Part shown: positions 59,354 to 64,000 of the stretch, one piece after another | Position numbering within the stretch: the stretch's first letter is position 1 | How the letters are laid out: every line of letters starts with the position of its first letter | Source of the DNA: Choristoneura fumiferana | Lineage: Eukaryota > Arthropoda > Insecta > Lepidoptera > Tortricidae | Assembly (NCBI RefSeq): GCF_025370935.1 | Contig: NC_133482.1 | Coordinates: forward strand, 13,962,847-14,026,846 | Length of the DNA stretch: 64,000 nucleotides | Direction: 5' to 3' | Position numbers and translations under genes: made by a program | Notes under the pieces: model-generated | Databases searched by the model: none | Told to the model about the DNA's origin: nothing | The model's input: the letters and a program-made list of their open reading frames with translations, nothing else

Positions 59354-59497
59354 CTTTGTGACATATTAAGGTACGTAATAACTGTGCGTCAGTCGTGTAA
59401 CCACGGAGCACTCGCGACTAATGGTTGCCGAGGTATGCTGAGAATTCGTGGTGCGTAGGTATAACTCGCGTTTCGGCCGTTTGTATGAAGACGGTGT

Positions 59498-59520
59498 ACT
59501 GCTCCTTTTTATACTGTGAA
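59498..59520 (-). promoter_or_regulatory. TATA-box-like core, facing the one at 57866
   Basis: Minus strand CACAGTATAAAAAGGAGCAG then TACACCGTC matches the plus-strand site at 57866-57895 over about 25 bases. The two point towards each other with the foldback element between them. They may be an inverted duplication or parts of one repeat. Confidence 0.35.
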
Positions 59521-59728
59521 CAAGTGATGAGCGGTAGCAGAGCATGACAACCGTCAACCACCCATCACTATTATAGTGGTTCAATTTCGTCGTTAGTCTA
59601 CTTGTTTAGGCTGCGTTTGATCCTATCCTCGCACAGCACAGCTCTAGTGGAAACAGCTAAGCGAGTTAAATTAAGCCTTTCTATTGGTTCATGAAAAACA
59701 CATTCCCCGCAACACACCCTCGCACATC

Positions 59729-59762
59729 TGAGAGAGAGAAAGAGAGAGAGAGAAAGAGAAAA
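59729..59762. repeat. (GA)n microsatellite
   Basis: A GA run with two AAAG interruptions. The minus-strand LSLSLS open frame is produced by it. Confidence 0.9.
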
Positions 59763-60223
59763 ATTTATTTACACATATTCGATACACATAAAAATACATT
59801 AGATGGAAAAAAATAAAAATAACATCAAATAGTATAAAGTGGACCCCACTCAGCATAATGTTACGGCAAGCCGCAACACTGTTTTTCAGTGGTACCCATC
59901 TCTGGTGGAAACACAGATTTAGAACCCGGAATATGTTATTATGCAGAACCCGCAGCTTCCACATGAAACAATACATCTGTGTATATCACACAGGCTCACT
60001 CAACCATCACAAACGCCGCACATGCAACATTTTTGTCTTTTTACGAGTTCACTCTCAAAGCCACCAACACCCAAGCACAGAGCATTGTGATTGTCTATGT
60101 CTCTGTACCGAGCGCAGCAGTGGGTGAAACCTCAAACAAGGTTTGTGGAATATTACCTCTAAAGATCTATCCCAAGAGTCATGGTATGGTAAGAAAAAAC
60201 ATTTTGATGAGAACTAAATAATT

Positions 60224-60388
60224 TACCATGCACAGGACTTATCACGCTAACACACAAAAGTAATATTTACCTCAACGTTTCGGCAACATTACAGTGGCCG
60301 TGGTCATGAGTAGGCCACTGTAATGTTGCCGAAACGTCAAAGTAAATATTACTTGTGTGTGTTAACATGATAAGTCCTGTGCGTGGTA
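60224..60388. mobile_element. 165-bp palindromic MITE
   Basis: TACCATGCACAGGACTTATC and the inverse GATAAGTCCTGTGCGTGGTA bound it. The arms continue with AGTAATATTTAC, ACGTTTCGGCAACATTACAG and TGGCC on each side of a loop of about 15 bases. The sequence 47640-47790 (CAACATTGTTATGGCCGTGT ... ATATGGCCGAAATGTCC) may be a decayed relative. Confidence 0.85.
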
Positions 60389-62528
60389 TTTTGACTATGA
60401 GTGAAAATCACGAAAGTTTAAGAAATTATACTAAATAATTTATTTGCTATGTTATTAACAGTAGAGTAGTCATCAATAATAATGAAAATATATGCTTTTT
60501 CAAATACCTACAAAGTTATGCAAGGAACTTCTTAGCGGCGATTTTATTTTTGGGCAGCATTAGATCCGAAATTTGTCAATCTCCTTTAGTATGGATATGT
60601 AAATTGGATGATGATACATTACTTTCGTAAAGGAACCCTATGGTCCGATTCGGATGTCTCCAGTGAAAGTGCAACTCCTTAAGGGTAAATGGCATAAGTA
60701 CAGTCAACAAAAAGTACAGTAAGCAAGAAAAGCACTTGTAATAAAATCAGAATAGTTCCAGCATCCATCGTTTCTTTTAGACAGGATCGCCTATTTTTTA
60801 TGTTTGAACTTTATCACTATTAAGTTTAAATAAATAATAAAGCAATACTTAGTACTCAGACCATTGGTGACCTTTTAACAGTCAAACAAAAACAAATAGC
60901 ACTGTATGAGTCAAACTACTTTTTCCTTGCTGTTTGATGTTTGACATTAGATAATAATACTTTATTTCTTCTATCTTATCACTCTGTCAATATTACATCC
61001 CTGATAAGGTTGCTGCTTGTTGACAGTTGCAGCATAGGGTTGCCACTATTGGAAAAAAAGTATTTCATTCAAAATCTTAACAAAATAATGAATCATGCTA
61101 AATTTGATTCTGTCTCTGTTTATTCAGACTAAACTAACAAAGACAGCATCACAGATATCTGTCATATAAAATTTATCAATGAGAGGCGAAACAGGCACTT
61201 GATCTCATTTATTTTTCCATGTGTATTTGTTATTGTTTTTGGCTTTCGACTGTGTTCAAGTCACAGTTAAAATATAAAATGCATTTGCATTAGGGATGAA
61301 GATGAAAGTATAATATTTTTCATGCAAAATAGATTATTTTTCTAAACTATAGAGTACAATTTACTAAAATATAGAATGATGCTAAAAATTATAGAATAGG
61401 TGTAAACCCTACAGTAGCATCACATAAGATTAAATAATATTTTGTCAACAAATCTGGAGAGATTCTAGTAGTATCTGCTATTATGCTAAGTACACATCCA
61501 AGTGCACATGCACTGCCTCACAGGAACATAACATTACTTTAAGAGATCCGTAAGTTGATCTTGTGTTCTTGAACAGAAAATTTACAATTAAAAGTTACAG
61601 AATGAGTAGTGTGCAGACCAAAAAATTAGACCATATTCAACGGTAGTAAACACAAAAGATTGACTGGAAAAAGTTCATCAACTGGACAACCTGTATGTTT
61701 AATTTTCATGTCACAACAGAAAAGTTTGATACTAATTTTAACTACTGGCATTAGTGTCCAATTTTTGAACTCCATCTGTATCTTGTGATTTACTATACAC
61801 AAGTAGGTACTATACCAGTCTTATTGGAAAAAACACACTTACACACTTAAGGGTGGATTATGTTTTATAGTTCTACTTGTTTTGTTAACTACTATTTAAT
61901 TGTAAATTGTGTGATGAAGATCTATTAGTCTGAAATATTAATTTATTTGGAATAAACTCCTTTTAATACATAGGCAGAGATCCGAATATGTTAACATTTT
62001 TGTTTCCATTTGTGGAATTGGAATTGTATGAGACAGTTGAGACTAGAAATAAAGTTGTTTATTTCATTTCTCACAAATAAAATTTTCTTCTCTGTCTTTC
62101 TTTCTTCCTTGTCTTCTTTTCATTGAAGATATTTTACTAATTTGTATGCTGAGTTTCCTTCTTTTACATTGAAGTATCTAAATGTAATGGTGAATATCAA
62201 ACAGACTGAATAAATCTAGTTGGATATTTTCAATGTACAAGCTTTTCACATTGGACCTTCAAAATAAATTCAAATTCGAATCCTGCTACATTTTTCCTTG
62301 ACAATTAACACTTGCTATCTCTCAATAAGTAATTCAAACACATTTAACAAAGCAAACAAATGTTTGCTGATAACATGCCGGCAGTTCGATTACACAAATA
62401 CCTATAAACAAAGTATTTGTAGTACGTACACAACACCGCACCAACTGAACTGATCGTTGCAATCAGTAACTCTTAACTTAAACCAACCCTTTTAATGCTT
62501 GTACCGTCTACCGAACCCGAAAACTCAC
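60389..62528. other. Start of the presumed PACS intron 1; no further exon seen
   Basis: AT-rich DNA running left from the GTGAGT donor, with pyrimidine-rich patches near 62090-62125 and one worn MITE at 61.1 kb. No acceptor followed by an LCSLTL-like frame was found. Confidence 0.5.
61093..61200. mobile_element. Decayed relative of the 141-bp hairpin MITE
   Basis: GATTCTGTCTCTGTTTATTC, AACAAAGACAGCATCACAG and GAGAGGCGAAACAGGCAC follow the same order as GATGCCGTCTCCGTCTATTC, ATAGAGACGGCATCACA and GGTGAAACAGCCCC in the intact copies. The left arm is largely lost. Confidence 0.5.
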
Positions 62529-62638
62529 CTGGGAATACAGTTCGAAGGCGTCCTGTCCACTTCCCAGGCAGCAAAAAGCTTCATGGGAACAGGTTTCGAT
62601 GTATTAGTCATCTTTTCAGATTTATTTTTCTCCGTCAT
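62529..62638 (-). CDS. PACS: First coding exon of a PACS family sorting protein (5' partial gene)
   Basis: This is one exon of 36 codons plus two bases. It starts at the ATG at 62638 and ends at CAG|GTGAGT, a consensus splice donor. The peptide carries MKLFAAWEVDRTPSNCIPR (last residue completed by the next exon), preceded by PVP. This matches the start of the furin-binding region of animal PACS-1/PACS-2, adaptors that link acidic-cluster cargo such as furin to AP-1/AP-3 and COPI for TGN and endosome traffic. The function is known for the family and inferred here. The start is the first in-frame ATG: reading upstream the frame reaches a TGA near 62720 with no other in-frame ATG. A second in-frame Met follows nine codons later. 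The next exon should begin with an LCSLTL-like sequence; I did not find it to the left, so intron 1 is probably long. The remaining uncertainty is mainly exact identity and whether an alternative first exon exists. Confidence 0.85.
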
Positions 62639-62639
62639 C

Positions 62640-62960
62640 TTAGAATCTGAACCACACAACAAAGTAAAACTTTTCACAGCACACCACTTGTTTAAGTTTT
62701 GACTGGCATTGTTATTTGATCACTAAACACAGCACTGGATTCATGTTTTATTGAAGCAGAGGACGAGCGCGATTCAGTCCCCGATGCAAACACAACAATA
62801 CTCTCGGTCGTTTCGATCAAGCACGGCGCGGTAGATAGAAACGTAGAACGTACTACGACGTCTCGTCTCCAAACCCAAAGCTAACGAGGGCGTTCGATAC
62901 GTTTGACAGCTAACGCTGTGTTGCCATTAACAAGTATTCCATTTAATTACCCTTTTTATT
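62640..62960 (-). promoter_or_regulatory. Putative promoter and 5' UTR of the PACS gene
   Basis: The sequence directly upstream of the PACS start codon is richer in GC and CpG than the surrounding AT-rich DNA, most clearly at 62760-62950. I see no TATA box in the expected place, which suits a broadly expressed gene. On the minus strand it contains a TGGCAACACAG motif followed by a GCTGTCA motif near 62905-62935. An out-of-frame ATG lies in the presumed leader near 62705-62715. The transcription start cannot be fixed from sequence alone. Confidence 0.45.
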
Positions 62961-63137
62961 CTCCGCTCAGGGAATAGGGAATATTACGCAAAGCTCTGCG
63001 CAGGGGCGACACTAGCGCAAACGCTGTGACAACGTCAGTTCTCTTATATTTTGTCGCCATGACGGAACCTTGACCAAAAATGATTAGTGCCTATAGAAAT
63101 CATGACATATGTCGCGTACGCTCGTCATTATGGGAAA

Positions 63138-63330
63138 CTAGCTGTTGCCGCGGCTTCGCCACGTTGTTTTTTTTCTGTATTTTTTCCATGAAAACTCTTC
63201 TCCTGACAGTAATGAACACAACAAAAACAGAATTAAGCGAAATCGGACCAGTCGTCCCGACTTTTGCGCTTAGCCACACATTTTACGATTCATTTTATTT
63301 TTATATATATAGATTATGTAACTGCAGTTA
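63138..63330 (+). mobile_element. SINE-like repeat, head fragment
   Basis: CTAGCTGTTGCCGCGGCTTC then GCCACGTTG resembles the head of repeat F or a close relative. The following 'cgaaatcggaccagtcgtcc' type sequence also occurs in such repeats. The 98-codon frame across it is a shadow. Confidence 0.45.
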
Positions 63331-63383
63331 TAGAGTTATTTATGAAAATGACAGGCGTCGTAATAGAATGAGGTAAAGATGTT

Positions 63384-64000
63384 TGAATCTTATCTTATCT
63401 GATCGTTAGGGTCCTTGCGGATACACTTCGACCGTAGGGACCTTTTGTGTAATTACGCTCCTTCGCACTTACTCTATTGCCTTTATCTCATCGTCCATAA
63501 ATTGAATGATTTGACGTAGCGGTAGTGCCTTAAAGTCTCCTGGTGTGGGGTAATCGTCGCCAAAGAGTCTCAATCTTAATCTGCGAGGGCGTCCACATTC
63601 ACACATATGTGTTCCGTCTTCCCTCGCCACATATTCTACAAACTTCATGTCCTGTACTCCATCTTTACTAGTATGTGTTTAGTATCGAAATGACCTGTAA
63701 ATGCGCTGACGAAATGTCGGAGTTGTTTTCTGAGTGTCCAGAGTTTTTTAGTCCAGCTTGTTTCATACATACATATTGTTTCAGCTTGTTTCGTACATTT
63801 TCGGTTGAATCGTTTTTGAATGCTTTAGACCTTTCCAGTGTTTTCCACTCTTGATGTGTTTAAGTCTGGTGTTGTCGTTTATGGCATTCTTTATGGTTCC
63901 CTGTGAAGTCCCACATACGGTTCGGGCCCTATGTTTTGTTCATTGACCCTACCCTTGCTAGCTCATCTGCTTTTTCATTCCGATGAAGCCTTTGTGTCCG
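63384..64000 (-). pseudogene. RNase H and C-terminal end of an I/R1-like LINE ORF, decayed, cut by window edge
   Basis: On the minus strand from 64000 the sequence reads GHKGFIG then, after a one-base loss, EKADELARVGS, the last conserved motif of a RNase H domain. Farther on come MCECGRPRRLRLRLFGDDY and PGDFKALPLRQIIQFMDDE, which resemble the tail after RNase H in I or R1-group LINE ORFs, where a zinc-binding CECG-type motif precedes an LRLFG segment. Several frameshifts and stops separate these pieces. RNase H would have degraded RNA in the RNA-DNA hybrid during reverse transcription. The rest of the element lies right of the window. Confidence 0.75.

Overview
The window looks like nuclear DNA from a moth or butterfly (Lepidoptera). 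It is AT-rich, has almost no long open frames, and is packed with short dispersed repeats of types I know from lepidopteran genomes: an RTE-type LINE with an (ATG)n tail, a tRNA-derived SINE that shares that LINE tail, 'gcatttataatattagt' SINE-like repeats, 'agggttccgta' repeats and many palindromic MITEs. There is no bacterial or organellar signal, no rRNA, no CRISPR array and no complete multi-exon gene. Family assignments are from memory and were not searched.

The only host coding exon I can support is at 62529-62638 on the minus strand. It is a 36-codon first coding exon ending in a GTGAGT donor and encodes the N-terminus of a PACS family (phosphofurin acidic cluster sorting) protein. Its promoter and 5' UTR lie just to the right (about 62640-62960). 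The rest of the gene must lie to the left on the minus strand. I found no second PACS exon, so much or all of 1-62528 may be a long first intron.

Layout. 1-490: large inverted palindrome built of about 70-bp units, cut by the window edge. 800-2240: ladder of repeated modules and palindromic MITEs. 3788-8000: nested 'gggttccg' repeats A and B. 8500-20470: SINE-like copies, a 141-bp hairpin MITE, two tRNA-derived SINEs and a 0.7-kb TIR element. 20.5-33 kb: LINE 3' ends, MITEs and SINE pieces. 33-38.4 kb: mostly featureless. 38.4-40.2 kb: two TA-flanked MITEs and an A/B chimera. 41-46.6 kb: LINE ends, a MITE inside a SINE, and a truncated LINE. 48.8-49.7 kb: a young TRIM-type LTR element inside a palindromic MITE. 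51.2 kb: a MITE inside a LINE fragment. 52.58-55.51 kb: a near-intact RTE LINE with an 11-bp target duplication. 55.6-57.1 kb: repeat A and an expanded SINE-like array. 57.3 kb: a TA-flanked MITE. 58.35-59.35 kb: a 1-kb foldback element with a 9-bp target duplication. 60.2 kb: another palindromic MITE. 62.5 kb: the PACS exon. 63.4-64 kb: decayed RNase H end of a second LINE.

The window is best read as layered transposon insertions upstream and inside one host gene. Several insertions can be dated relative to each other because one element sits inside another with its target duplication intact.
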